A stretch of DNA of 64,000 nucleotides from contig NZ_LNUT01000004.1 of the NCBI RefSeq assembly GCF_001512305.1, positions 1,167,392 through 1,231,391 on the forward strand, given 5' to 3'. This DNA comes from Arthrobacter sp. EPSL27 (GTDB taxonomy: Bacteria > Actinomycetota > Actinomycetes > Actinomycetales > Micrococcaceae). Below, piece by piece: positions 29,133 through 38,723 of this stretch. Numbering within the stretch: the stretch's first letter is position 1; each line of letters begins with the position of its first letter. The notes beneath the pieces were generated by a model. That model did not search any database and had not been told where the DNA came from. It saw nothing but the letters and a program-made list of their open reading frames with translations. The position numbers were made by a program, and so were the translations under genes.

Positions 29133-29222
29133 TAATTACAGGCTTGTTATTCGGCTACATCTAGTCGTAAACTGAGGGCGGAGCCGTGATGCCGAATATT
29201 TGGGACAGGGAAGGAAAACGAC

Positions 29223-29714
29223 ATGTATTGCCCGTTTTGCCGCAACCCTGACTCCCGCGTCGTCGACAGCAGGATTGCCGACGACGGCTCGGCCATCCGG
29301 CGCCGCCGGCAGTGCCCCGAGTGCGGCCGCCGTTTCACCACCGTCGAGACCACCAGCCTCACCGTGATCAAGCGGTCCGGCGTGGGCGAGCCCTTCAGCC
29401 GCAGCAAGGTCATCAACGGCGTCCGCAAGGCCTGCCAGGGCCGCCCCGTCACCGAGGACGACCTTGCCCTGCTGGCGCAGGAAGTCGAGGAGGCCATCCG
29501 GGCCGCGGGAGCCGCGGAAATCGATGCCCACGAGGTGGGCCTGGCCATCCTTAACCCGCTGCAGAAGCTGGACGAGGTGGCGTATCTGCGCTTCGCGAGC
29601 GTCTACCAGGCCTTCGAGTCGCTTGAAGACTTTGAATCCGCGATTTCCCTGCTCCGCCATGAGGCCGAGACCAAGGGACGCGAGGGCACCAGCCAGCAGA
29701 AGAGCCCGCTCTAG
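29223..29714 (+). CDS. nrdR: Transcriptional repressor NrdR
   Basis: NrdR is the zinc-ribbon and ATP-cone regulator that represses ribonucleotide reductase genes according to dATP/ATP level. The 163-residue protein has the Cys4 zinc ribbon (Cys3, Cys6, Cys31, Cys34) and a full ATP-cone ([24 protein letters not shown] onward). GGGAAGGAAAACGAC precedes the ATG. A 90-bp AT-richer gap after hisD probably holds its promoter. No nrd gene is in the window. Confidence 0.96.
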   Translation: MYCPFCRNPDSRVVDSRIADDGSAIRRRRQCPECGRRFTTVETTSLTVIKRSGVGEPFSRSKVINGVRKACQGRPVTEDDLALLAQEVEEAIRAAGAAEIDAHEVGLAILNPLQKLDEVAYLRFASVYQAFESLEDFESAISLLRHEAETKGREGTSQQKSPL

Positions 29715-29732
29715 CCCCCGGGCCTACAGACT

Positions 29733-29772
29733 CCGGTGGTGGCAGCGGAGGGGAAGCCGAAGCCACCACCGG
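29733..29772. terminator. Hairpin between convergent nrdR and SDR genes
   Basis: CCGGTGGTGGC (29733-29743) pairs perfectly with GCCACCACCGG (29762-29772) around an 18-nt loop. It lies between two converging genes and probably works as a bidirectional terminator. Confidence 0.6.
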
Positions 29773-29804
29773 CACCACCAGTGGCCCACAGCCGGCGGCC
29801 CAGG

Positions 29805-30563
29805 TCAGCGGCCGCCCGAGACGGGCAGCACCGCCCCCGTAATGTATCCCGCCTCGTCGGAGAGCAGCCAGAGCACCGCGGCGGCCACCTCGTCCGGTTC
29901 GGCGGCGCGGCCCATCGGAATGGTGGGGCTCAGCCGCTCCACCCGGTCCGGCATGCCGGCGGCCGCGTGCAGTCCCGTTTTGGTGCTCCCGGGCGCCACA
30001 CCGTTCACCCGGATGCCCTGCGCCGCGACCTCGGCCGCAAGCCCCACAGTCAGCACATCCACGGCACCCTTGGACGCCGCATAGTGCACCCAGGTGCCCG
30101 GCGAGCCGGCCTTGGTGGCGGTCGAGGAGATGTTGATGATGGAGCCGCCACCCCCGCCGTGGCCGGTGCTGAGCCGCCGGACGGCCTCCTGGCAGACGTA
30201 GGCGAGGCCGGCGACGTTGACGTCCAGGACGCGCCGGACGGTTGCGGGCGGGACCTCCGCCAGGGGACCGATCAGATCGCCGGTAATGCCGGCGTTGTTC
30301 ACGACGGCGGTGAGCGTTCCCAGCGCGGCCGCAGCATCGAACAATCGTCCGACGGCGGCCGGGTCGCTGACGTCCGCCTGCACGGCCGCCGCGGTGCCGC
30401 CGCCGGCGGTGATCTGCTCCACCGTGGCGGCAGCGCCGGAGGCGTCTGAGGCATAGTTCACCACCACGGCGTACCCGGCGCGGGCGGCCCGCAGCGCGAC
30501 GGCTGCGCCGATGCCGCGGCTTGCGCCCGTGACGATGACCACCCCGGGCGCCGCTGCAGCCAT
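29805..30563 (-). CDS. SDR-family NAD(P)-dependent oxidoreductase
   Basis: This is a classical short-chain dehydrogenase of 252 residues with the cofactor motif TGASRGIG (12-19), NNAG, the catalytic Ser of INISST and YAASK. The C-terminal segment PVSGGR is typical of the FabG-like branch. The Asn-Tyr-Ala-Ser-Asp after the second beta strand suggests NADP preference. The substrate cannot be told from sequence. It ends 3 bp after the ppgK stop on the same strand, so the two are likely co-transcribed. Confidence 0.85.
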   Translation of the reverse strand: MAAAAPGVVIVTGASRGIGAAVALRAARAGYAVVVNYASDASGAAATVEQITAGGGTAAAVQADVSDPAAVGRLFDAAAALGTLTAVVNNAGITGDLIGPLAEVPPATVRRVLDVNVAGLAYVCQEAVRRLSTGHGGGGGSIINISSTATKAGSPGTWVHYAASKGAVDVLTVGLAAEVAAQGIRVNGVAPGSTKTGLHAAAGMPDRVERLSPTIPMGRAAEPDEVAAAVLWLLSDEAGYITGAVLPVSGGR

Positions 30564-30566
30564 GGG

Positions 30567-31370
30567 TTACTTCGCCAGTTTGTGCTTCAGCGCGATCTCA
30601 AGCGCGGCGCCGACGATGCCGGCGTCGTTCTTCAGTTCCGCCGGGACGATCGGCGTGCGCAGCTGCAGGCGCGGCAGGTACTCGTCCGCGCGCTTGGAAA
30701 TGCCGCCGCCGACGATGAACAGCTCGGGGGAGAAGAGGAACTCGACGTGGGAGAAGTACCGCTGGAGCAGGACGCTGTATTCCTCCCAGCTGAGGCCGTC
30801 CCGTTCGCGGGCCACGGCCGAGGCCTTGGTTTCGGCGTCGAACCCGTCGATTTCCAGGTGCCCCAGCTCGGCGTTGGGAACGAGCTTGCCGTCGAAGATG
30901 AAGGCGGAACCGATGCCGGTGCCCAGCGTGATGACCAGGACGGTGCCCTTGACGAATTCGCCGGCGCCGTAGCGGGCTTCGGCGAGGCCGGCGGCGTCGG
31001 CGTCGTTGATGACCTCCACCGGACGGCCCAGCCGCGCGGTCAGGAGGGCGTCGATGTCCATTTCCAGCCAGGACTTGTCGACGTTGGCGGCGGAGTGGAC
31101 CACGCCGTGCTGGATGATGCCGGGGAAGGTGACGCCCACGGGCGAGTCAGGGGCGGGTGCATCCGGGCGGCGGTCCAGTTCGGCAACCACCTGCGCCACA
31201 ACCTCGGCCACGGATTCGGGCGTGGAGGGCTGCGGGGTGGGAATGCGCAGCCGGTCACCGATCAGCTTGCCCTTTTTCAGGTCGACGATCCCGCCCTTGA
31301 TCCCGGTGCCGCCGATGTCAATGCCGATCAGCGGGGCGTTCTTCTTCAACTTCTCGTCCTTCTTGGCCAA
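30567..31370 (-). CDS. ppgK: Polyphosphate glucokinase
   Basis: PpgK phosphorylates glucose with inorganic polyphosphate or ATP and is characteristic of Actinobacteria, including Arthrobacter. The 267-residue ROK-family protein has the phosphate-binding GIDIGGTGIKGGIVD at 16-30, ITLGTGIGSAFIFDG, and the NAELGHLEIDGFDAE segment. The long Lys-rich N-terminus (MAKKDEKLKKN) is unusual. It is upstream of the SDR gene and 90 bp downstream of map on the same strand. Confidence 0.92.
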   Translation of the reverse strand: MAKKDEKLKKNAPLIGIDIGGTGIKGGIVDLKKGKLIGDRLRIPTPQPSTPESVAEVVAQVVAELDRRPDAPAPDSPVGVTFPGIIQHGVVHSAANVDKSWLEMDIDALLTARLGRPVEVINDADAAGLAEARYGAGEFVKGTVLVITLGTGIGSAFIFDGKLVPNAELGHLEIDGFDAETKASAVARERDGLSWEEYSVLLQRYFSHVEFLFSPELFIVGGGISKRADEYLPRLQLRTPIVPAELKNDAGIVGAALEIALKHKLAK

Positions 31371-31460
31371 TGTGGTTCCGTTCGTGGCAGGGGGCGGGGC
31401 TGGCAGGGTGCGGCCCAGGGCCGGCGGGTGAAGACCTGGGATCTTCGGGTAAAGCGGGAA

Positions 31461-32339
31461 TCAGGGGAGGGTGAGGACTTCGGCGCCGGACTCGGTAACC
31501 AGCAGGGTGTGCTCGAACTGCGCGGTGCGTTTGCGGTCACGGGTGACCACTGTCCAGTCGTCGGACCACATGTCCCAGTCCACGGTGCCGAGCGTCAGCA
31601 TGGGCTCGATCGTGAAGACCATCCCGGCCTCCATCACCGTGTTGTAGGCGGGTGCCGCGTCATAGTGCGGGATGATCAGGCCGGTATGGAACGCCTCGCC
31701 CACGCCGTGGCCGGTGAAGTCGCGGACCACCCCGTAGCCGAAGCGCTTGGCGTAGGACTCGATGGTGCGGCCGATCACGTTGATCTCGCGGCCGGGGGCA
31801 ACCGCGCGGATGGCACGGTTCAGGGACTCCTGCGTGCGCTCGACCAGCAGCCGGGACTCCTCGTCAACGTCGCCGACGAGGAAGGTGTAGTTCGTGTCGC
31901 CGTGCACGCCGCCGATAAACGCTGTGATGTCGATGTTGAGGATGTCGCCGTCCTGGACCACGGTGCTGTCCGGGATGCCGTGGCAGATGACCTCGTTCAA
32001 GGACGAACACAGCGACTTGGGGAAGCCGCGGTAGCCCAGGGTGGAGGGGTACGCGTTGTGGTCCAGCAGGAACTCATGGCCCACCCGGTCCAGCTGGTCC
32101 GTGGTGACCCCGGGCTGGATGTGCTTGCCGACCTCGACGATGGCCTGCGCGGCGATCTTCGAGGCGATGCGGATCCGTTCGATGGTTTCCGCCGTCTTGA
32201 CCTCCGAGCCGGTGAACTTGGCCGGTCCGGGTTTGCCCACGTATTCGGGGCGCGGGATGGACGCCGGAACGGAAAGCTGCGGACTGACTGTTCCCGGGAC
32301 AAGGGTGCCGATGGGTGCAGTCGAGGCGATGGAAGGCAT
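31461..32339 (-). CDS. map: Methionine aminopeptidase type I
   Basis: This dinuclear-metal enzyme removes the N-terminal Met from nascent proteins. From ATG at 32339 it is 292 residues, with an N-terminal extension of about 40 residues ([10 protein letters not shown]) like actinobacterial MetAP type Ic. Metal ligands and catalytic residues are visible: ICHGIP, the two Asp of [26 protein letters not shown] and FEHT. The frame is open further upstream but crosses a promoter-like AT-rich stretch and lacks family similarity. Confidence 0.94.
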   Translation of the reverse strand: MPSIASTAPIGTLVPGTVSPQLSVPASIPRPEYVGKPGPAKFTGSEVKTAETIERIRIASKIAAQAIVEVGKHIQPGVTTDQLDRVGHEFLLDHNAYPSTLGYRGFPKSLCSSLNEVICHGIPDSTVVQDGDILNIDITAFIGGVHGDTNYTFLVGDVDEESRLLVERTQESLNRAIRAVAPGREINVIGRTIESYAKRFGYGVVRDFTGHGVGEAFHTGLIIPHYDAAPAYNTVMEAGMVFTIEPMLTLGTVDWDMWSDDWTVVTRDRKRTAQFEHTLLVTESGAEVLTLP

Positions 32340-32408
32340 AGATTGATCATATAAGGCGATGCCGAAGGCAATTAAACAAACGCCAAAAACATCAGCGGAG
32401 GAGCATCG

Positions 32409-32576
32409 ATGCCGGAGTACTGGTACAACGTCAACACCCACGAGGTGGAAGAGGACGCGATGTCCGACTGGAGCCAGCTGATCGGGCCCTATAAGACGCG
32501 GGAAGAAGCCGAGCACGCCCTTGAGAAGGTCAAGGCCCGCAACGAGTCCTGGGAGAAGGGCGACGAGGACGACTAG
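32409..32576 (+). CDS. Small SPOR-like domain protein (55 aa)
   Basis: This short gene, starting [20 protein letters not shown] and ending EKGDEDD, is divergent from map. GGAGGAGCATCG upstream is a strong ribosome binding site. Its pattern ([26 protein letters not shown]) matches a group of tiny actinobacterial proteins annotated as SPOR domain-containing and usually found next to map. SPOR modules bind peptidoglycan, but this one lacks a signal peptide, so it may be cytoplasmic and its role is unknown. Confidence 0.85.
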   Translation: MPEYWYNVNTHEVEEDAMSDWSQLIGPYKTREEAEHALEKVKARNESWEKGDEDD

Positions 32577-32677
32577 CACCCGCCGGGTGGAGCCTGCCCG
32601 GGGCTGACCTCCCGCCCTGGTTATTCTCACCCTGCGAGGATGAGTGACCGGCTGCCGCAGCCGGACATACTGGGAAA

Positions 32678-34714
32678 ATGCCGACGAGCGTTCCCCGCAC
32701 CCGCGGCGTCCGAATCACCGACCTGGCCCGGCTCGGCGCTGCCTGGGCCGGCTCGACCGTTGCCCTCATCATTACGGGTGCGCTGCTGCCGGGATTCTCG
32801 GCGGCGAGCTGGTGGTCCTATGCCGCGGTGGCAGCAGCGGCCGGCATCGTAGGCCTGGCCCTGCGCCCGGCCCTGGTGGAGGTCTCGGCCAGGGTGGGCT
32901 GGGTGGCGGTGCTTCTCACCGCCCTCCTCGGGCAGGCCGTGATCATGTATGCAGCGATCCGCCTGGTGCCCGGCATCGAGTCGACGGGGTGGACCGCCCT
33001 GGCCGCCACCTGGGTCAGCGCCGGCGTGGGCACCGTCATTTCGTGGGCTTTTACGGCGGGCACCGACGACGGCCTCATCACCTCGCTGGCCGGGAGGGCA
33101 CGCCGGAAGGCCACAGTCGCCGACCCGGAGGTCGACGGCGTCCTGTTCGTGCAGCTCGACGGCCTCCCGTTCCCGGTGCTGCAGTGGGCCGTCCAGTCCG
33201 GGGCCGTGCCCCATCTCCGGCACTGGCTGGCGTCGGGGGACTACCGGCTGCGCGAATGGACACCGCAGCTGCCGTGCACCACGCCGGCCAGCCAGCTGGG
33301 AATCCTGCACGGCACAGTGGACGGCATCCCGGCGTTCCGGTGGTACGACCGCGAACTCAACCGGGTCCTGGTGGCCAACCGTCCCGCGGACGCCCGCGTG
33401 ATCGAGGACCGGCACAGCACCGGCCGGGGCCTGCTCTGCGACGACGGGGTGTCCATTTCCAACCTGTTCACCGGGGACGCGGCCCGTTCCCTCCTGACCA
33501 TGAGCCGGGCTGAAGTGAGCCGCGGCTCCACCCAGACCCGCCGGGCATTCGCCTGGTTCTTCAACTCGCCTTCGGGGTTTATGCGCAGCTTTACCCGGAC
33601 GGTCGGGGAGATCCTCAAGGAGCGGTGGCAGGCCCGGCGCCAGGTCCGGCGCGACCTCGACCCGCGGGTGCACCGGGACTGGACGTTCGCCCTGCTGCGG
33701 GCCGTGACCAACAGCCTCCTGCGCGACCTGAACACGGCCCTGGTGGCGGAGGAGCTGCGCCGCGGCACGAAAAGCATCTATGTGGACTACGTCGACTATG
33801 ACGAGATCGCCCACCATGCCGGCATGTTCCGGCCCGAGGCCCTCGCTTCCCTGGACGGCCTGGACCGCGCCCTGGGCGCCCTGGCCCAGCTGGCAGCGTC
33901 CGCTCCGCGCCGCTACCGGCTGGTGGTGCTCTCGGACCATGGCCAGTCCCAGGGCACCCCGTTTGCCGACCGGTACGGGGTCACCCTCGGGGACCTCTGT
34001 TCCGGCCTGATGGATGAGCACGTGCAGAACCTGGACGCCTCCGTCGAAGGGCTGGGGCGCGCGGATTCCCTGGCCGGTGACCTTGCCTCCGGCGGGGTGA
34101 CGGGCAAACTGGCCGTCCGGGCCAACCAGGGGCTGGCCCGCGCCCAGCGGACGCCGGTGCCCGGGGACACTGCCGAGGAGCCCGTCGTCGTGCTCGGCTC
34201 GGGCAACCTGGGCCTGGTGTACATCCGGGGGGAGCGGCGCTGGACGCTGGACGCCCTGGCCCGCGAGTGGCCGGCCCTGGTTCCCGGCCTGGCCGCCCAC
34301 CCCGGCATCGGGTTCGTTGCCGGCATCGACGACGGCGGCCGCGCCTGGGCAATCGGTCCCCGCGGCCGTTCCGATATTGCCGGCGGTGCGGTGGAGGGCG
34401 AGGACCCGCTGGCCGCCTACGGCCCGCACGCGGCCCGGGTGCTCGGGCGCGCGCTGCTGCTGCCCGAAGCGCCCGACCTGTACGTCAACAGCACCTTCGA
34501 CCCCGTGACCGGCGATGTTGCGGCGTTCGAGGGCCTGGTGGGGTCCCACGGCGGCCTCGGCGGATGGCAGGACCGCGCCGTCCTGCTGGGCCCCGCTGAC
34601 CTCATGGCGGACCTGCCCGAACGGATCGAAGGCGCCGACCAGCTCCACCGCGTCCTCGTCAAGATGCTTGAGGCGTCCGGCCAGCGGGCCGCCCTGCGGG
34701 ACGTCCCGTCCTAG
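32678..34714 (+). CDS. Holin_4_2-like membrane domain fused to alkaline phosphatase-type phosphodiesterase
   Basis: This 678-residue protein has four N-terminal transmembrane segments (about 15-130) resembling the phage holin family 4 superfamily. A large alkaline phosphatase/nucleotide pyrophosphatase-type domain follows. Metal-site candidates are Asp161 (QLDGLPF), the nucleophile region CTTPAS (200-205; Thr201/202 or Ser205), [13 protein letters not shown], Asp420-His421 (SDHGQSQ) and [13 protein letters not shown]. The substrate is unknown; similar fusions occur across Actinobacteria and the fold is usually a phosphodiesterase or phosphatase acting on lipids or nucleotides. It overlaps no neighbour. 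Confidence 0.75.
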   Translation: MPTSVPRTRGVRITDLARLGAAWAGSTVALIITGALLPGFSAASWWSYAAVAAAAGIVGLALRPALVEVSARVGWVAVLLTALLGQAVIMYAAIRLVPGIESTGWTALAATWVSAGVGTVISWAFTAGTDDGLITSLAGRARRKATVADPEVDGVLFVQLDGLPFPVLQWAVQSGAVPHLRHWLASGDYRLREWTPQLPCTTPASQLGILHGTVDGIPAFRWYDRELNRVLVANRPADARVIEDRHSTGRGLLCDDGVSISNLFTGDAARSLLTMSRAEVSRGSTQTRRAFAWFFNSPSGFMRSFTRTVGEILKERWQARRQVRRDLDPRVHRDWTFALLRAVTNSLLRDLNTALVAEELRRGTKSIYVDYVDYDEIAHHAGMFRPEALASLDGLDRALGALAQLAASAPRRYRLVVLSDHGQSQGTPFADRYGVTLGDLCSGLMDEHVQNLDASVEGLGRADSLAGDLASGGVTGKLAVRANQGLARAQRTPVPGDTAEEPVVVLGSGNLGLVYIRGERRWTLDALAREWPALVPGLAAHPGIGFVAGIDDGGRAWAIGPRGRSDIAGGAVEGEDPLAAYGPHAARVLGRALLLPEAPDLYVNSTFDPVTGDVAAFEGLVGSHGGLGGWQDRAVLLGPADLMADLPERIEGADQLHRVLVKMLEASGQRAALRDVPS

Positions 34715-34751
34715 GCTGCTCCCGGAAACCCTGCGGGAAGGTCCAGCCGGT

Positions 34752-35522
34752 TCAGGGCCCGCTGCCCGCGGGTGCCGCCCACGCTTCGCCGGGGGCGAGG
34801 ATGACGGCCGTGCAGCCGGGAGCCTGGTCCGCCACCGCCCTGGCGAACCGCTCCCCGGGCAACTCCAGCCAGCTCCGGGCGAAGCGGGTCACCAGCGGCG
34901 GATGCAGTGTTCCCCAGTGCACCGGGATGGCGAACCGTGCGCCGCTCAGTGCCACGGCCCGGGCTGCGGTCTCGGGGTTCAGGTGTCCCGCGGAGAGCCT
35001 GGGCCCCCACCCCCACACAGGAACCACCGCGACGTCGATGGGGCCCCCGGCCAGGGCGGGCATCGCGGCCATCCCCGGAAACAGTCCCGTGTCGCCGGCG
35101 AACCACACGGTGCCGGAGGGCCCCCGGACCAGGTGGCCGTGGGCGGCGTTGGGGCGGTGGGGCATGGGCCGGTGGTGGTGCTCGGCCGGCACCTGGCGGA
35201 CCTCCACCCCGGCGCCTGCCGCCGCCCAGCCGTCATCCAGGGGAACCGTGTCCGCCAGCCTGCGGCGGCGCAGCCAGGCGACATTCTCCGGCGCGCTCAT
35301 GAGGGCCGCCCCCTCCAGCATGCGGAGGGAGCGGAGCTCGGCGTGGTCGTGGTGCAGGTGGGAGAGGAGCACGACGTCGGGACGGCTCCATGAGGCCGGG
35401 TCCGGCCGGGGTGCAAGGCGCCGCAGCAGCCCTGCATGGGGACGCAGCAGAGGGTCGGTGAGGACCCGGACCCCGTCCAGGTCCAGGACCACGGACGAAT
35501 GGCCCAGCCAGGTGAATCTCAT
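34752..35522 (-). CDS. MBL-fold metallo-hydrolase (UlaG/YtnP-like)
   Basis: This 256-residue metallo-beta-lactamase fold protein has the metal-binding HLHHDH at 55-60, GDTGLFPG and a C-terminal PVHWGTLHP segment. The opening MRFTWLGHSSVVLDLDGVRVLTDP is typical of the UlaG/RomA-like branch of metal-dependent hydrolases, which includes N-acyl phosphatidylethanolamine phospholipase D-like enzymes. Substrate unknown. It is convergent with the phosphodiesterase gene. Confidence 0.83.
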   Translation of the reverse strand: MRFTWLGHSSVVLDLDGVRVLTDPLLRPHAGLLRRLAPRPDPASWSRPDVVLLSHLHHDHAELRSLRMLEGAALMSAPENVAWLRRRRLADTVPLDDGWAAAGAGVEVRQVPAEHHHRPMPHRPNAAHGHLVRGPSGTVWFAGDTGLFPGMAAMPALAGGPIDVAVVPVWGWGPRLSAGHLNPETAARAVALSGARFAIPVHWGTLHPPLVTRFARSWLELPGERFARAVADQAPGCTAVILAPGEAWAAPAGSGP

Positions 35523-35558
35523 GAACGGTCTACGGCGGGTGGCCCGGCAGGGACCGGG

Positions 35559-35954
35559 TCAGGCCATGGCCTTCGCCTTGAGCGAGTCGAATTCGGCCTG
35601 GTTGATGGCGCCGGAATCAAGCAGGGCCTTGGCATCGGCGATCTGGGATGCGGGGGACGTGCCTTTGCCGGCGACCTGCTGGATGTATTCCTGCTGGGCG
35701 GCCTGCTGCTCGGCCACGGCGGCCATCTGCCGGCGGGCCATGCTGCGGCCCCGGGCGATAAGGTAGATCAGTGCGCCGAGCCAGGGGAGGAAGATCAGCA
35801 GGATCGCCCAGCCGGCCTTGCCCCAGCCGCTGAGCTCCGGGTCGCCGAACAGGTCAAACAGGCAGCGGAACCAGATCATCAGCGCGGAGATCCAGATGAA
35901 GAACCAAAAACTCCACAGGAGGATATCCCAGAAGTCAGTCGTTAGTGAGTCCAT
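35559..35954 (-). CDS. Membrane protein with PLDc_N-like and SHOCT domains
   Basis: From the ATG at 35954 (GTGGAGGAGTAGCG upstream) this is 131 residues. Two transmembrane helices with a PLDc_N-like pattern (about 10-35 and 43-68) are followed by a short coiled linker and a C-terminal SHOCT motif (SQIADAKALLDSGAINQAEF). SHOCT is a short oligomerisation module. The role is unknown. Upstream residues in the open frame are not family-like, so the longer frame to 36092 is rejected. Confidence 0.82.
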   Translation of the reverse strand: MDSLTTDFWDILLWSFWFFIWISALMIWFRCLFDLFGDPELSGWGKAGWAILLIFLPWLGALIYLIARGRSMARRQMAAVAEQQAAQQEYIQQVAGKGTSPASQIADAKALLDSGAINQAEFDSLKAKAMA

Positions 35955-36147
35955 CGCTACTCCTCCACTAGTGCCCGCCGTCGGCCGGACCGTCGCCTCA
36001 GGCGCGGAACCGTCCGGAACGGCGGAGCATTTGCCGAGCCCCTGGTGCGGGTCTCTAGTGGTCAGCCTGCCCGGGCTGGAGGGGTGGCACATCCTTCGTC
36101 AAGGATGACTCGCCGGGGTTGCGGGGCCTCACCGGGCCGCTGCGACC

Positions 36148-37074
36148 CTAGAAGGAGTGTTCGGGGCCGGGAAACTGGCCGGACCGCACGTCGTCGCCGT
36201 AGGCCTTCGCGGCATCGCTCAGGGAGGAGCGCAGGTCCGCGTACTGCCGGACGAACTTTGCCATCCTGCCGCCGCGCAGGCCCGCCATGTCCTGCCACAC
36301 CAGCACCTGGCCGGTGGTGGCGTTGCCGGCGCCGATGCCGACCGTGGGGACGTCGACGGCGGCGTCCACGGCCGCCGCGGTGTCCGCCGGAACCATTTCC
36401 ATCAGCACACAGAACGCACCCGCATCAGCCAGGGCCACGGCGTCCTCGATCAGCCGCCGGGCGTCGTCGCCCCGTCCCTGGACGCGGTAGCCGCCGAGGG
36501 CATGCTCGCTCTGCGGGGTGAAGCCGATGTGCGCCATGACGGGAATCCCGGCCTGGACCATGGCCCGGACGGTGTCGGCGTAGAACTTGCCGCCCTCGAT
36601 CTTGACCGCATGGGCGAGCCCTTCCTTGAGGAAGCGCACCCCGGTGGCCACGGCCTGCTGCGCGGAGACCTCGTAGCTGCCGAAGGGCAGGTCCGCCACC
36701 ACCAGGGCGCGTTTGGCCGAGCGGGTGACGGCGCGGCACAGGGGGAGCAGCTCGTCCACGGTGACGGGCAGGCTGGTTTCGTTGCCGAACACGTTGTTCG
36801 AGGCCGAGTCGCCCACGAGGAGCACCTCGATGCCGGCCTGGTCGAAGATCTCCGCCGTGTACTGGTCATAGGCGGTCAGCATGGCGAAGCGCTCGCCGTT
36901 GAGCTTGGCCTGGCGCAGGTGGTGGGTGCGGATCTTTGCCACCGGCTTCCGCGCCTCGGGGCCCGCGGCCGGGGCGCCCGGCTGCTGGGGAACGGCCGCG
37001 GCGGGGCCGGTGCCGTAGGGGGCCGGCACTTCGTCTGCGGGCGTGCTGGAATCGGGGCTTTTGCTCATGGCCAT
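36148..37074 (-). CDS. panB: 3-methyl-2-oxobutanoate hydroxymethyltransferase PanB
   Basis: PanB makes ketopantoate from 2-oxoisovalerate and methylene-tetrahydrofolate, the first committed step of pantothenate synthesis. Motifs include [44 protein letters not shown] and LMEMVP. A Pro/Ala-rich N-terminal extension of about 40 residues precedes the TIM barrel. The start could be 37074, 37068 (both MAM) or further out; no strong ribosome binding site decides. No panC or panD is nearby. It is divergent from glnA2 with a 300-bp gap. Confidence 0.92.
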   Translation of the reverse strand: MAMSKSPDSSTPADEVPAPYGTGPAAAVPQQPGAPAAGPEARKPVAKIRTHHLRQAKLNGERFAMLTAYDQYTAEIFDQAGIEVLLVGDSASNNVFGNETSLPVTVDELLPLCRAVTRSAKRALVVADLPFGSYEVSAQQAVATGVRFLKEGLAHAVKIEGGKFYADTVRAMVQAGIPVMAHIGFTPQSEHALGGYRVQGRGDDARRLIEDAVALADAGAFCVLMEMVPADTAAAVDAAVDVPTVGIGAGNATTGQVLVWQDMAGLRGGRMAKFVRQYADLRSSLSDAAKAYGDDVRSGQFPGPEHSF

Positions 37075-37229
37075 GGCACGAGCGTAGTGCGACACCGCGC
37101 GTACTAGCTACCGGGCCCCAGCCGGCGGGCCGGTGAATCACGTCACACCCCGGCGCGGGTGCCGTCCGCGGCGGACGTCGCGGCAGGTCCGCAGCTGCCG
37201 CTCCCGGGCGGCGGGGCGGGGGACTTTAT

Positions 37230-37245
37230 GTTAACGCTGTGTTAC
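37230..37245 (-). promoter_or_regulatory. Possible GlnR half-operator upstream of glnA2
   Basis: On the minus strand the 16 bp read GTAAC-n6-TTAAC, one mismatch from the GlnR pattern GTnAC-n6-GAAAC. It sits about 130 bp upstream of the glnA2 start in the panB-glnA2 gap. It is weaker than the four-part site upstream of glnA1. Confidence 0.35.
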
Positions 37246-37373
37246 GTGAGTCGGCCCCTCCAGCAATCGCCCGCAATGATTAGTAAAGTGAACCCTGAGC
37301 AGCTGCGGGATCATGCCTGACGGGAGTCGGTGCGGCCCCGGGGCACGGACGAAAGAACCGGAAAGAGGCCAGT

Positions 37374-38714
37374 ATGGACCGCCAGCAAGAGTTTGTCCTG
37401 CGGACAATCGAAGAGCGCGACGTGCGGTTTGTGCGGCTGTGGTTCACCGACGTCGTGGGGTCGCTGAAGTCCGTGGCGCTTGCCCCGGCCGAGGTCGAAG
37501 GAGCGTTCGAGGAGGGCCTCGGGTTCGACGGCTCCTCGATTGAAGGCCTCGCCCGTGTCTTCGAATCCGACATGCTGGCCCAGCCCGACCCGGCCACCTT
37601 CCAGATCCTGCCGTGGCGCGGCGAGACGGAAGCAACGTCCCGGATGTTCTGCGACGTCCTGACGCCCGACGGCGAACCCTCCGCCGCGGACCCCCGCAAC
37701 GTGCTCAAGCGGAACCTCGCCAAGGCCGCGGACATGGGTTTCACCTGCTACACCCACCCCGAGATCGAGTTCTACCTGCTGAAGTCCCAGCACCCCGGCC
37801 CCGACGGTTCCCCGGTGCCCGTGGACGAAGGCGGCTACTTCGACCACGTGCCCGGCGGCGTCGCCCAGGACTTCCGCCGCACCGCCGTGACCATGCTCGA
37901 ATCGGTGGGCATCTCCGTCGAGTTCAGCCACCACGAGGCGGGCCCCGGCCAGAACGAGATCGACCTCCGCTACGCGGACGCGCTGCAGACCGCGGACAAC
38001 ATCATGACGTTCCGCACCGTGATCAAGGAGGTCGCCCTCCAGCAGGGCACCTACGCGACGTTCATGCCGAAGCCGTTCACGGCCCACCCGGGCTCCGGGA
38101 TGCACACACACTTCTCCCTCTTCGAGGGCGACACCAACGCCTTCTACGAGGCCGGTGCCGAGTTCCAGCTCTCCGAAACCGCCCGGCAGTTCATTGCCGG
38201 CATCCTGAAGCACGCCCCGGAATTCACCGCAGTCACCAACCAGTTCGTGAACTCCTACAAGCGGCTCTGGGGCGGCGGCGAAGCGCCCAGCTACCTCAGC
38301 TGGGGCCACAACAACCGCTCCGCGCTGGTCCGCGTCCCGCTGTACAAGCCGGGCAAGGGGCAGTCCGCACGGATCGAATACCGCGGCATCGACTCGGCCG
38401 CCAACCCGTACCTGGCGTACGCCGTGCTCCTGGGTGCCGGGCTCAAGGGCATTGAGGAGGGCTACCAGCTGCCCGCCGCCGCCGAGGACGACATCTGGTC
38501 GCTGAGCTCGGCCGAGCGCCGCGCCATGGGCCACGACCCGCTCCCGGCCAGCCTGCACGACGCCATCCGCACCATGGAGGACTCCGAGCTGATGCCGCAG
38601 ATCCTCGGCGAGCAGGTCTTCGAGCACTTCCTGCGCAACAAGCGGGCCGAGTGGCAGGACTACCGCCTGCAGGTCACGCCCTACGAGCTGCAGCGCAACC
38701 TCGGCATCCTCTAG
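37374..38714 (+). CDS. glnA2: Type I glutamine synthetase, GlnA2-like
   Basis: This is an ATP-dependent ammonia-glutamate ligase fold of 446 residues, the length of mycobacterial GlnA2 rather than GlnA1. Family motifs GFDGSSIEG, PEIEFYLL, GSGMHTHFSL and NRSALVRVP are present. The C-terminal region that carries the regulatory Tyr in GlnA1 (DLYELP) reads DDIWSLSSAE, with Trp375 in its place, so it should not be adenylylated. glnE follows after 9 bp. AGAGG precedes the ATG. In some Actinobacteria such paralogues use polyamines or other amines instead; that cannot be told here. Confidence 0.9.
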   Translation: MDRQQEFVLRTIEERDVRFVRLWFTDVVGSLKSVALAPAEVEGAFEEGLGFDGSSIEGLARVFESDMLAQPDPATFQILPWRGETEATSRMFCDVLTPDGEPSAADPRNVLKRNLAKAADMGFTCYTHPEIEFYLLKSQHPGPDGSPVPVDEGGYFDHVPGGVAQDFRRTAVTMLESVGISVEFSHHEAGPGQNEIDLRYADALQTADNIMTFRTVIKEVALQQGTYATFMPKPFTAHPGSGMHTHFSLFEGDTNAFYEAGAEFQLSETARQFIAGILKHAPEFTAVTNQFVNSYKRLWGGGEAPSYLSWGHNNRSALVRVPLYKPGKGQSARIEYRGIDSAANPYLAYAVLLGAGLKGIEEGYQLPAAAEDDIWSLSSAERRAMGHDPLPASLHDAIRTMEDSELMPQILGEQVFEHFLRNKRAEWQDYRLQVTPYELQRNLGIL

Positions 38715-38723
38715 GCGTCCCGC

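Noticed and set aside
30582..32354. 590-codon open frame opposite ppgK and map
   Set aside because: Both genes on the other strand have clear catalytic motifs; this frame has none.
32340..32630. N-terminal extension of map into the upstream open frame
   Set aside because: The extension has no family similarity and overlaps the divergent 55-residue gene and its promoter region.
32678..33070. Prophage origin suggested by the holin-like N-terminus
   Set aside because: No phage genes, attachment sites or composition change surround it; the domain is part of a chromosomal fusion protein.
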